Origin: Solirubrobacterales bacterium
GTDB taxonomy: Bacteria; Actinomycetota; Thermoleophilia; Solirubrobacterales; 70-9
DNA: 64,000 nucleotides
Reading direction: 5' to 3'
Assembly (NCBI GenBank): GCA_009691195.1
Contig: SHVA01000003.1
Location: forward strand, 1-64,000
The position numbers were made by a program, and so were the translations under genes. The notes beneath the pieces were generated by a model. That model was not told the origin of the DNA, did not search any database, and was given only the letters and a program-made list of their open reading frames with translations. Shown piece after piece: positions 25,223 to 32,750 of this stretch. Position 1 is the stretch's first letter. The number at the start of each line of letters is the position of its first letter.

Positions 25223-25251
25223 TTGACACCGCGTAGTCTGTGTCCTAGTTT
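25223..25251 (+). promoter_or_regulatory. ftsZ promoter (TTGACA-N17-TAGTTT)
   Basis: TTGACA at 25223-25228 and TAGTTT at 25246-25251 are separated by exactly 17 bp, the best match to a housekeeping sigma promoter in the window. Transcription would start near 25258, leaving a leader of about 100 nt. The -35 overlaps GACAC (25225-25229), the core motif reported for WhiA; that link is speculative. Confidence 0.75.
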
Positions 25252-25358
25252 CGATGACTGAAACGCAGCATGGAAGCGCTTTCGCGAGTTCCGGGCGTGG
25301 AGGAGATTGGCCCCGGAGCGAAGGCGAAGAAACGGAATACGGAGCAAAGGCCAACTCG

Positions 25359-26510
25359 ATGGAATCCTCTTACCTCGCGGTGATCAAGGTCGTCGGCGTC
25401 GGCGGCGGCGGCGCGAATGCGGTCAGCCGCATGGTCGACGCGGGCCTGCGCGGCGTCGAGTTCATCGCCTGCAACACCGACGCCCAGGCGCTGCTGGCCT
25501 GTGATGCCGACGTCAAGATCGGGATCGGCCACAACCTGACCAAGGGGCTCGGCGCCGGCGCCAACGCCGAGGTGGGTGCCGGGGCCGCGGCCGAGTCGCG
25601 CGATGAGATCAAGGACGCGCTCAAGGGCGCTGACATGGTCTTCATCACCTGCGGCGAGGGTGGCGGCACCGGAACCGGCGCCGCCCCGGTCATCGCCGAG
25701 ATCGCCAAGCAGGAGATCGGGGCGCTGACGGTCGGCGCGGTCACCAAGCCGTTCGACTTCGAGGGCAAGAAGCGGATGGCGACGGCCGATGCGGGCATCG
25801 AGAAGCTCCGCCGCGAGGTGGACACGCTGATCATCGTCCCCAACGAGAAGCTGCTCCAGATCGTCGAGCGCCGCACCACGATCCTCGAGGCCTTCCGCGA
25901 GGCCGACGACATCCTCCGCCAGGGCGTCCAAGGCATCACGGACCTGATCACGATCCCGGGGCTGATCAACCTGGACTTCGCCGACGTCCGCCTCGTCATG
26001 CACGAGGCCGGCTCCGCGCTGATGGGCGTGGGCATCGGCACCGGCGAGAACCGCGCCGTGGAAGCGGCCAAGGCCGCGATCACCTCGCCCCTGATCGACG
26101 AGAAGATCGAGGGCGCCAAGGGCATGCTGCTCAACATCACCGGCGGCGAGGACCTGGGGCTGTTCGAGGTCAACGAGGCCGCGCGGATGGTGATGACCAC
26201 GGCGGAGCCCAACGCCAACATCGTCTTCGGCGCCGTGGTCGATTCCTCGATGTCCGAGGAGGTGCGGGTGACCGTGATCGCCACCGGCTTCGAGGGATTC
26301 GAGCTGACCGCCCGAGCGGCGCAGCTCCTTCGAAGGGAGCGGGAGAGGGACCAGCCGTTCGGCGACCGCGGCGGCAGAAGCACCAGGAGTGGCAGGAGCG
26401 GTCGGAGCAGCGGCAGGGGTGGCCGCCGGACGAACCTGCCCGACCGCGGCACGATCGGGGACCTTCAGATCTCCGACTCCGACATCGACGTTCCCGACTT
26501 CCTCAAGTAG
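25359..26510 (+). CDS. ftsZ: Cell division GTPase FtsZ
   Basis: A 383-residue tubulin homologue. Motifs: [29 protein letters not shown], the tubulin signature [30 protein letters not shown]-like [12 protein letters not shown] and the T7 loop [11 protein letters not shown]. The linker is rich in Arg, Ser and Gly. The C-terminal peptide is DIDVPDFLK. It forms the Z-ring. ATG at 25359 is chosen because it lies downstream of the predicted transcription start, has AAAGG 8 nt upstream and begins [11 protein letters not shown]. The upstream in-frame ATG at 25254 is rejected. It closes the dcw cluster. Confidence 0.97.
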   Translation: MESSYLAVIKVVGVGGGGANAVSRMVDAGLRGVEFIACNTDAQALLACDADVKIGIGHNLTKGLGAGANAEVGAGAAAESRDEIKDALKGADMVFITCGEGGGTGTGAAPVIAEIAKQEIGALTVGAVTKPFDFEGKKRMATADAGIEKLRREVDTLIIVPNEKLLQIVERRTTILEAFREADDILRQGVQGITDLITIPGLINLDFADVRLVMHEAGSALMGVGIGTGENRAVEAAKAAITSPLIDEKIEGAKGMLLNITGGEDLGLFEVNEAARMVMTTAEPNANIVFGAVVDSSMSEEVRVTVIATGFEGFELTARAAQLLRRERERDQPFGDRGGRSTRSGRSGRSSGRGGRRTNLPDRGTIGDLQISDSDIDVPDFLK

Positions 26511-26529
26511 CAGCTAGGCACCCGCCCGG

Positions 26530-26547
26530 GCGACCGGGCCCGGTCGC
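26530..26547. terminator. 18-bp perfect palindrome between ftsZ and gcvT
   Basis: GCGACCGGGCCCGGTCGC is its own reverse complement. As RNA it could fold into a 7-bp stem with a 4-nt loop 19 nt after the ftsZ stop, a plausible terminator without a T-run. It abuts the gcvT -10 hexamer at 26548 and covers much of the -10/-35 spacer, so it could instead be an operator. Confidence 0.5.
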
Positions 26548-26553
26548 TAGGGT
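26548..26553 (+). promoter_or_regulatory. -10 hexamer TAGGGT for gcvT
   Basis: TAGGGT ends 7 nt before the GTG start of gcvT, placing the expected transcript start at the start codon (leaderless). No clear -35 was found; a palindrome occupies the region just upstream. Confidence 0.5.
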
Positions 26554-26560
26554 CCGGCCG

Positions 26561-27643
26561 GTGAGCGAGGATCTGAGGCGGACGCCGCTGTACGAGGCCC
26601 ATCTGGCTGCGGGCGCGAAGCTGGTGCCCTTCTCCGGATGGGAGATGCCCGTGCAGTACGAGGGCATCAAGCAGGAGCACCTCGCCGTCCGGGAGTCCTG
26701 CGGCGTCTTCGACGTCTCGCACATGGGGGAGATCGAGACCTCGGGGCCGGGCGCCGGCGCGCTGCTCCAGCGCCTGCTCTCCAACGATGTCTCCAAGCTC
26801 GAGGTCGGCGGTGCCCAGTACTCCTGCATGTGCCGGGAGGACGGCGGCGTGCTCGATGACACCTTCAGCTACCGGCTCGCCGACGAGCGCTACCTGACCG
26901 TCACCAACGCCTCCAACCACTCGCGGGACTTCGAGTGGTTCGCCGAGCACGCCGGTGACTTCGACGTGCAACTGACCGACAGGATCGATGACTACGCGAT
27001 GCTCGCGGTGCAGGGGCCCAAGGCGAGGGTGATCCTCTCCGGGCTGGCCGAGGGAGAGCTTCCGACCCGCTTCCACTGCGCCGAGATCAAGCTCGCGGGC
27101 GCCGCGGCGATCGTCTGCGGCACGGGCTACACGGGTGAGGACGGGGTGGAGGTCCTGGTGGACCCCGAGGACGCGCCGGTGCTCTGGGACGCGCTGGTCG
27201 AGGCCGGGGCGGTCCCGGCGGGCCTCGGCGCCCGCGACACCCTCCGGCTCGAGGTCTGTTACTGCCTCTACGGCAACGACCTCTCCGAGGAGCGGACGCC
27301 GATCGCCGCGGCGCTCGGCTGGTGCTGCGAGGAGAAGACGGGCTTCATCGGCTCCGAGGCATGCGCGCGCGAGCGCGAGCAGGGACCCGACGAGCTGCTG
27401 GTGCCGTTCGCAATGAGCGGGGGAGGCATCCCACGGCAGGGCCACCCACTGCTCTCGGCGAGCGGGGAGGAAGCCGGCGAGGTCACGAGCGGGACCATGT
27501 CGCCGTCGCTCGGCATAGGCATCGGCATGGGTTACGTCAGGCCCGTCCTGGGGACTCCGGGGACGCCAATCGAGATCGACGTCAGGGGTCGCCATCGCCC
27601 CGCCGACATCACTCAGCGACCGTTCTACCGGCGCGACGGGTAG
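26561..27643 (+). CDS. gcvT: Glycine cleavage T protein (aminomethyltransferase)
   Basis: A 360-residue folate-dependent enzyme that takes the aminomethyl group from lipoyl-GcvH to make methylene-THF and ammonia. Motifs: FSGWEMPVQYEGIKQEH, GVFDVSHMGEIE, the catalytic-loop region TNASNHSRDFEWF and GYTGEDGVEVLV, then ARDTLRLEVCYCLYGNDL. It begins GTG right after a -10 hexamer, without a Shine-Dalgarno. It leads a four-gene glycine cleavage set; lpd for the L protein is not in the window. Confidence 0.96.
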   Translation: MSEDLRRTPLYEAHLAAGAKLVPFSGWEMPVQYEGIKQEHLAVRESCGVFDVSHMGEIETSGPGAGALLQRLLSNDVSKLEVGGAQYSCMCREDGGVLDDTFSYRLADERYLTVTNASNHSRDFEWFAEHAGDFDVQLTDRIDDYAMLAVQGPKARVILSGLAEGELPTRFHCAEIKLAGAAAIVCGTGYTGEDGVEVLVDPEDAPVLWDALVEAGAVPAGLGARDTLRLEVCYCLYGNDLSEERTPIAAALGWCCEEKTGFIGSEACAREREQGPDELLVPFAMSGGGIPRQGHPLLSASGEEAGEVTSGTMSPSLGIGIGMGYVRPVLGTPGTPIEIDVRGRHRPADITQRPFYRRDG

Positions 27644-27646
27644 GTT
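27641..27646 (+). promoter_or_regulatory. -10 hexamer TAGGTT for gcvH
   Basis: TAGGTT overlaps the gcvT stop codon and ends 7 nt before the gcvH ATG at 27654. This suggests that gcvH can also be transcribed alone as a leaderless message. Confidence 0.4.
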
Positions 27647-27653
27647 CCCGGAG

Positions 27654-28046
27654 ATGGCCGACGAGAGCTACCCCGAGGAGCTGCGCTACCACCCCGAGCA
27701 CGACTGGGCGCGGACGGACGGGGACGAGGCCACCTTCGGGATCACCTGGTACGCCCAGGACGCCCTCGGCGAGGTCGTCTTCTTCGAGCCGCCGGACGTC
27801 GGCAGCGAGGTCAGCAAGGACAAGACCTACGCCGAGGTCGAGTCGGTCAAAGCGGTTTCCGATGTCACCTCGCCGCTCTCGGGTGAGATCACCGAGGTCA
27901 ACGCCGCGCTCACCGACAAGCCCGAGGCGATCAACAGCGATCCCTACGGCGAGGGCTGGCTGGTCAAGGTCAAGCTCTCGGACCCCTCCGAGCTCGACAC
28001 CCTGCTCGATGCCGGGGCCTACGAGAAGCTGCTCAGCGAGTCGTAG
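27654..28046 (+). CDS. gcvH: Glycine cleavage H protein
   Basis: A 130-residue lipoyl carrier. The lipoylated Lys is about residue 66 in YAEVESVKAVSDVTSPLSGE, and the family end is GEGWLVKVKLSDPSELD. It shuttles the aminomethyl intermediate between GcvP and GcvT. It lies 10 bases after gcvT with its own TANNNT hexamer. Length and motif are standard. Confidence 0.96.
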   Translation: MADESYPEELRYHPEHDWARTDGDEATFGITWYAQDALGEVVFFEPPDVGSEVSKDKTYAEVESVKAVSDVTSPLSGEITEVNAALTDKPEAINSDPYGEGWLVKVKLSDPSELDTLLDAGAYEKLLSES

Positions 28047-28094
28047 GCCCGGCGTGGCCCGCGGAAAGGCGGCTGGCCCATCGGGGTCGCTCAC

Positions 28095-28100
28095 TACGAT
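28095..28100 (+). promoter_or_regulatory. -10 hexamer TACGAT for gcvPA
   Basis: TACGAT ends 8 nt before the GTG start of gcvPA at 28109, in the 62-base gap after gcvH. This is the third such element within the glycine cleavage set. Confidence 0.5.
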
Positions 28101-28108
28101 GGATTGCA

Positions 28109-29503
28109 GTGAGCAGGTACACCTCAGGCACCGATGCGGACCGCAGGGAGATGCTCGAAACGATCGGCGCCGAGTCGGTCGACGAGCTGTTCGCCGACAT
28201 CCCCGAGGAGCTGCGCCTGGGGCGGCCGCTGGAGTTGCGCGACGGCCTCTCCGAGCTCGAGGTGCTCGATGAGCTCTCGCGGCTCGCTGCCAAGAATGCC
28301 CACGCCGACGCTGAGACGAGCTTCCTCGGCGCCGGCATGTATGACCACCACGTGCCGGCGATCGTGGACGCCATCATCTCGCGCTCGGAGTTCCTGACCC
28401 CCTACACGCCCTACCAACCCGAGATCTCCCAGGGCGGGCTTCAGGCGATGTTCGAGTTCCAGACGGCGATGTCCGAGCTGACCGGGCTGCCCGTCTCCAA
28501 CGCGGCGCTCTACGAGGGGCCCTCGGCGGTCGCCTCCGCCGCCTACCTGGCGATCGGCGCCACCGGGCGGCGCCGGCTGGTCGTCTCCCGCGGGCTCGGC
28601 CCGCACAGCCGTGAGTCACTCGCGACCTACTCGGTCGGGTACGGCTCGGAGGTGATCGAGGTCGGGCTCGACCGCGGCTTGACCGACGCCGCGGCGTTGG
28701 CGGAGGCCATCGACGAGGAAACGGCGGCGGTCTTCCTGCAGCAGCCCAACTTCCTGGGCGCCGTCGAGGACGTCGAGGCGCTCGCGGCGGCCGCCAAGGA
28801 GAAGGGTGCCCTCGTGATCGTCTCCTGCGACCCCGTCGCGCTCTCGGTCTTGAAGCCGCCCGGCGAGACCGGGGCGGACCTGGCCGTGGGCGAGGGCCAG
28901 CCGCTCGGCAACCGCCTCGACTACGGCGGTCCCTCGTTCGGGTTCTTCTGCGCCACCGAGGAGCACATCCGCCGCATGCCCGGCCGGATAGCGGGGGAGA
29001 CCACCGACGTCGACGGGCGCCGGGGATTCGTGCTGACGCTGCAGACGCGCGAGCAGCACATCCGCCGCGAGAAGGCGACCAACAACATCTGCACGGCGCA
29101 GGCGCTCAACGCCCTCGCTGGGATCATCCACCTGAGCTGGCTCGGAAAGCAAGGCTTCGTCGAGCTGGGCGAGCTGCTGGTTCGGCGTACCGCCTATGCG
29201 CGGGAGCGCCTGGGCGCCGTCGACGGGATCGAGTTGATCAACGACGCCCCCGTGGTCCGCGAGTTCGCGGTCAAGCTCGAGGCTCCGGTCGGCGACGTGC
29301 TCGACCGCTGTGCGGCCGAGGGCATCGCGGCGGGCTACCCGATCGGGCGCGACTACCCCGAGTACGAGAACGGGCTACTGGTGGCGCTGACCGAGCGGCG
29401 CAGCCGCGCGGACATCGACAGGCTGGCCGAGGTGCTCGGCGCAGCGGTGGCCGAGTTCCGAGGCTCCGAGCAGCCGCGCCTGGCCGAGGGGGTGGCGTCG
29501 TGA
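28109..29503 (+). CDS. gcvPA: Glycine decarboxylase P protein, subunit 1
   Basis: A 464-residue N-terminal half of the PLP-dependent glycine decarboxylase, in the split two-subunit form. Recognisable: RYTSGTDADRREML-like start, SFLGAGMYDHHVPAIVD, TPYQPEISQGGLQAMFEFQT, LYEGPSAVASA, GQPLGNRLDYGGPSFGFF and RRGFVLTLQTREQHIRREKATNNICTAQAL. The subunit lacks the PLP lysine, which is in subunit 2. GTG at 28109 is leaderless by position. It overlaps gcvPB by four bases. Confidence 0.96.
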   Translation: MSRYTSGTDADRREMLETIGAESVDELFADIPEELRLGRPLELRDGLSELEVLDELSRLAAKNAHADAETSFLGAGMYDHHVPAIVDAIISRSEFLTPYTPYQPEISQGGLQAMFEFQTAMSELTGLPVSNAALYEGPSAVASAAYLAIGATGRRRLVVSRGLGPHSRESLATYSVGYGSEVIEVGLDRGLTDAAALAEAIDEETAAVFLQQPNFLGAVEDVEALAAAAKEKGALVIVSCDPVALSVLKPPGETGADLAVGEGQPLGNRLDYGGPSFGFFCATEEHIRRMPGRIAGETTDVDGRRGFVLTLQTREQHIRREKATNNICTAQALNALAGIIHLSWLGKQGFVELGELLVRRTAYARERLGAVDGIELINDAPVVREFAVKLEAPVGDVLDRCAAEGIAAGYPIGRDYPEYENGLLVALTERRSRADIDRLAEVLGAAVAEFRGSEQPRLAEGVAS

Positions 29504-31056
29504 GCGAGGAGGCGGCTCCCGGTGCCCTTCCCACCGCCCCCACCTCGGTGGACGGCGGGACCCCGATGCAGCGCGACCGCGCCACCACGATCTTCGAGCA
29601 CTCCGTGGAGGGCCGTCGGGCCGCTGTCCTGCCGCAGTGCGACGTGCCCGAGACGCCGCTCGAGGAGCTGATCCCCAAGCGGCTGCTGCGCGAGGCGCCC
29701 GCCGAGCTGCCGGAGATCGCCGAGCCGGAGATCGTCCGCCACTACAACCGGATCTCCCGCCGCAACTTCGACCTCGACACGTGCTTCTACCCGCTCGGCT
29801 CCTGCACGATGAAGCACAACCCGAGGCTGAACGAGAAGGTCGCCGCGCTTCCCGGGCATGCCCGCCTGCACCCGGCGCAGGAGCCGAAGCGAGCCCAGGG
29901 CGCGCTCGAGCTGATGTGGCGCCTGTCGGAGGCGCTGTCGGAGATCTGCGGCCTTCCCCACGTCAGCCTCCAGCCCTCGGCGGGCTCACACGGCGAGCTT
30001 GCCGGGCTGCTGCTCACACGCGCCTACCACGCCGACCGCGGCGAGGAGCGGATGCGCGTGCTCACCCCCGACACCGCACACGGCACCAACCCCGCCTCGG
30101 TGACGATGGCGGGCTACGAGGTGGTCAAGGTCGCGACCGACGAACGGGGAGGGGTGGACCTCGACGACCTGCGCTCGAAGGCCGACGAGCGAACCGCCTG
30201 CCTGATGCTCACCAACCCGAACACGCTCGGGCTCTTCGACGAGAACATCACCGAGATCTCGTCGATCATCCACGAGGCGGGCGGCACCCTCTACTACGAC
30301 GGGGCCAACCTGAACGCGATCATGGGGCGCTCGCGACCGGGGGACATGGGCTTCGACATCGTCCACGTCAACCTCCACAAGACCTTCTCGCAGCCGCACG
30401 GGGGCGGCGGGCCCGGTGCCGGGCCGATCGCGGTCTCGGAGCGGATCGAGCCCTATCTGCCGCGCCCCCAGGTGATCAGGCGGGAGAGCGCCAACGGCGG
30501 GCCCGCCTTCGACCTCGACTTCGACCGCCCCAAGTCGATCGGTCGCCTGCGGGGCTTTCAGGGGAACTTCGGCGTCTTCGTCCGCTCCTACGCCTACATC
30601 CTCAGCCTCGGCGGCGACGGCCTCAAGGAGGCCTCTGAGACCGCGGTCCTGAACGCCAACCACCTGCTCGCGAAGCTCGGCGAGGGGCGAGCCGGACGCT
30701 ATGCCCCGATCGCCTTCGACCGTCGTCCCATGCACGAGTTCGTCCTCTCGGGCGCGCCGGCCAAGAAGGAGCTCGGCGTCAAGACGCTCGACATCGCCAA
30801 GCGGCTGCTCGACTACGGCTTCCACCCGCCGACGGTGTACTTCCCGCTGCTGGTGGACGAGGCGCTGATGATCGAGCCGACCGAGACCGAGACGCGCGAG
30901 ACGCTGGACGCGTTCACGGATGCCGTGGAGGCGATCCTGGCCGAGGCCGAGGACGACCCCGAGGTTGCGCGCCAGGCGCCGTACACGACGCCGGTGCGCC
31001 GACTCGACGAGGTGGGCGCGAGCCGCAGGCCGGTCATCCGCCAGCCGTTGGGGTAA
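29500..31056 (+). CDS. gcvPB: Glycine decarboxylase P protein, subunit 2
   Basis: A 518-residue C-terminal half carrying the cofactor site: PLP Lys in VNLHKTFSQPHGGGGPG. Other motifs are FYPLGSCTMKHNPRLNE, SLQPSAGSHGELAGLL, DTAHGTNPASVTMAGYE and YDGANLNAIMG. The C-terminal segment binds GcvH (HPPTVYFPLLVDEALMIEPTE). With gcvPA it decarboxylates glycine and loads GcvH. The gene starts GTG in the gcvPA stop. The first about 25 residues are a variable Thr/Pro-rich extension. Confidence 0.96.
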   Translation: MSEEAAPGALPTAPTSVDGGTPMQRDRATTIFEHSVEGRRAAVLPQCDVPETPLEELIPKRLLREAPAELPEIAEPEIVRHYNRISRRNFDLDTCFYPLGSCTMKHNPRLNEKVAALPGHARLHPAQEPKRAQGALELMWRLSEALSEICGLPHVSLQPSAGSHGELAGLLLTRAYHADRGEERMRVLTPDTAHGTNPASVTMAGYEVVKVATDERGGVDLDDLRSKADERTACLMLTNPNTLGLFDENITEISSIIHEAGGTLYYDGANLNAIMGRSRPGDMGFDIVHVNLHKTFSQPHGGGGPGAGPIAVSERIEPYLPRPQVIRRESANGGPAFDLDFDRPKSIGRLRGFQGNFGVFVRSYAYILSLGGDGLKEASETAVLNANHLLAKLGEGRAGRYAPIAFDRRPMHEFVLSGAPAKKELGVKTLDIAKRLLDYGFHPPTVYFPLLVDEALMIEPTETETRETLDAFTDAVEAILAEAEDDPEVARQAPYTTPVRRLDEVGASRRPVIRQPLG

Positions 31057-31141
31057 CGCAACAGCGCAAGTAGAGCGAGGTTCGGGCCAGGCTGAGGGTC
31101 CGGCGGGGGCGAATCGGCGCGGTTGTTCACTTTTGGTTGCT

Positions 31142-32053
31142 ATGGCGACGGAAAGCGAACAAACGCGGGGTGCGGGGGCTTGGCGGGTCGCGAAGAGGCA
31201 GCACGGGGTGGTCACTCGCCGGCAGCTCGTTGAGCTTGGGCTGAGCGAGGCCGCGATCCGTCACCGGGTCAGCACGGGGCGGCTGCATCCTCTGCATGCT
31301 GCTGTTTACGCGGTCGGGAGGAGGGAGCTCGGTCGGGACGGGCAGCTCCTGGCGGCGGTCCTGACCTGTGGCGAGGGGGCGGTGCTCAGCCACGCGAGCG
31401 CCGGCGAGCTGTGGGGCATCACCCGGCGTGGTGCGGGGCCGATCGAGGTGACGGTTCCGCCCGGCCGGGCGCCGCGCCGGGTGGGCTTGAGGGTCCACCG
31501 CAGGCGGGACCTGCCCGAGGCGGACCGGGCCCGTCGCCGGGGGATCCCCGTGACCGCCCCGGTCCGGACGCTGATCGACCTCGCTACGAGCATCTCCCTT
31601 CGCAGCCTCGAGGCGGCGGTCAACGAGGCGGACAAGGCCGATCTGGTGGACCCGGAGCGATTGCGCGCGGCGTTGTCCATCCGCTCGGGCCAGAAGGGCG
31701 TCCGCCCGCTGCGTCAGCTGCTCGACCGGCGCACGTTCGCGCTCACGGATTCGGCACTCGAGCGGCGCTTCCTCCCGCTCGCCCGGTCCGCGGGACTGCC
31801 ACGGCCCGAGACCCGTGCGGTGATCGAGGGCTTCCGCGTGGACTTTCTTTGGCGGGCGCTCGGCCTGATCGTCGAGACCGACGGGCTGCGCTACCACCGC
31901 ACCGCGGCGGCTCAAGAGAGGGATCGCAAGCGCGATCAGGCGCACGCCGCGGCGGGGTACACCACGCTCCGCTTCACGCACTCCCAGGTCGCCTTCGAGC
32001 CGGAATCGGTGAAGGCCACCGTTGCCGCCGTCGCGGGCCGGCTCGGGGCCTAG
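31142..32053 (+). CDS. AbiEi-type N-terminal domain plus DUF559 nuclease-like protein
   Basis: A 303-residue protein with a winged-helix AbiEi-antitoxin-like N-terminus (HGVVTRRQLVELGLSEAAIRHRV...GRLHPLHAAVYAVG). A central domain contains SHASAGELWGI and IPVTAPVRTLIDLA. The C-terminal DUF559/VSR-like PD-(D/E)xK fold shows FRVDFLWRALGLIVETDGLRYH, then RDQAHAAAGYTTLRFTHSQV. The Asp, Glu and Asp of the presumed active site are present. This architecture is very common as solitary genes in Actinobacteria; function is unproven. ATG at 31142 matches the domain start. The gene overlaps the convergent peroxidase gene by four bases. Confidence 0.85.
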   Translation: MATESEQTRGAGAWRVAKRQHGVVTRRQLVELGLSEAAIRHRVSTGRLHPLHAAVYAVGRRELGRDGQLLAAVLTCGEGAVLSHASAGELWGITRRGAGPIEVTVPPGRAPRRVGLRVHRRRDLPEADRARRRGIPVTAPVRTLIDLATSISLRSLEAAVNEADKADLVDPERLRAALSIRSGQKGVRPLRQLLDRRTFALTDSALERRFLPLARSAGLPRPETRAVIEGFRVDFLWRALGLIVETDGLRYHRTAAAQERDRKRDQAHAAAGYTTLRFTHSQVAFEPESVKATVAAVAGRLGA

Positions 32054-32685
32054 GCGGGCTTGGCAAGGGCCTGGTCGATCGCCGAGGTCAGAGCGGGGTC
32101 GTCTGGCTCGGTGGTGACGTCGAAGTGCTCGACGGGGCGGCCGTCGCGGTCGAGCAGGTACTTGTTGAAATTCCAGCCGGGCGGCTCGAGCGCCGCGTTG
32201 AGGTCACGGAAGACAGGGTTGAGCGGGTCGCTGAGCACGTTGGTCTTCTCGAACATGGGAAAGCTGACCCCGAAGTTGGCGGTGCAGAACTTGGCGATCG
32301 CCGCGTCGTCGCGGGGCTCCTGGCCGGCGACGTCGTCCGCCGGGAAGCCGAGGATCACGAAGCCCTCGCTGCGCTTGGAGCGGTAGAGCTTCTCGAGCCC
32401 CTCGAACTGGGGCGTGAAGCCACACTCGCTGGCGGTGTTGACGACGAGGACGACGTCTCCGCGGAAGTGGTCGAGGTCGACGGGCTTGCCCTCCAGGCTG
32501 TCGACCGTGTGGTCGAGGGGGCTGCCTGCGGCCCCGGCGGGCGGACCCGCCTCATCACTGCTCGTCACGCCGGCTCCCATCGCGTTGGACTGCGGGTCCG
32601 AGGAGGATGACATCCCGCCTCCGCAGCCGGCGGCCAGGCCGACCAGGACAAGCAGCAAGGCAAATGAGCAGAGCCGTGGGGCCAT
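32050..32685 (-). CDS. Glutathione peroxidase-family lipoprotein
   Basis: A 211-residue protein with a lipoprotein signal (hydrophobic residues 7-17, lipobox LAAGC with Cys21), then a thioredoxin-fold peroxidase. The peroxidatic Cys is in NTASECGFTPQFEGLEKLY; the conserved Gln is in FPADDVAGQEP and the Trp/Asn in WNFNKYLLDRDG. In most thioredoxin-dependent members the second block is FPCNQFxxQEP; here the Cys is Ala, so the usual resolving Cys is missing. It would detoxify peroxides outside the membrane. A TACTCT hexamer 6 nt before the ATG suggests a leaderless message. Confidence 0.92.
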   Translation of the reverse strand: MAPRLCSFALLLVLVGLAAGCGGGMSSSSDPQSNAMGAGVTSSDEAGPPAGAAGSPLDHTVDSLEGKPVDLDHFRGDVVLVVNTASECGFTPQFEGLEKLYRSKRSEGFVILGFPADDVAGQEPRDDAAIAKFCTANFGVSFPMFEKTNVLSDPLNPVFRDLNAALEPPGWNFNKYLLDRDGRPVEHFDVTTEPDDPALTSAIDQALAKPA

Positions 32686-32691
32686 CGCTTC

Positions 32692-32697
32692 AGAGTA
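32692..32697 (-). promoter_or_regulatory. -10 hexamer TACTCT for the peroxidase gene
   Basis: On the minus strand TACTCT ends 6 nt before the ATG at 32685, another candidate leaderless promoter. Confidence 0.5.
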
Positions 32698-32750
32698 CCG
32701 GCGCGCCCGCCCTGCGGTTCACCCGGCGGTGCGCCCGCCGGCTGGGGGGT

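Larger units (their letters stand above)
25011..25358. other. ftsQ-ftsZ intergenic region with promoter and inverted repeats
   Basis: A 348-base region holding two perfect inverted repeats (25131-25170 and 25181-25207) in a noticeably AT-richer island. A near-consensus promoter (25223-25251) and a leader of about 100 nt carrying the ftsZ Shine-Dalgarno follow. An in-frame ATG at 25254 lies before the predicted transcription start and is not used as the ftsZ start here. Confidence 0.65.

Noticed and set aside
25254-25358. Upstream ATG (25254) as the ftsZ start
   Set aside because: It lies before the predicted transcription start of the TTGACA-N17-TAGTTT promoter, and the added 35 residues do not resemble FtsZ.
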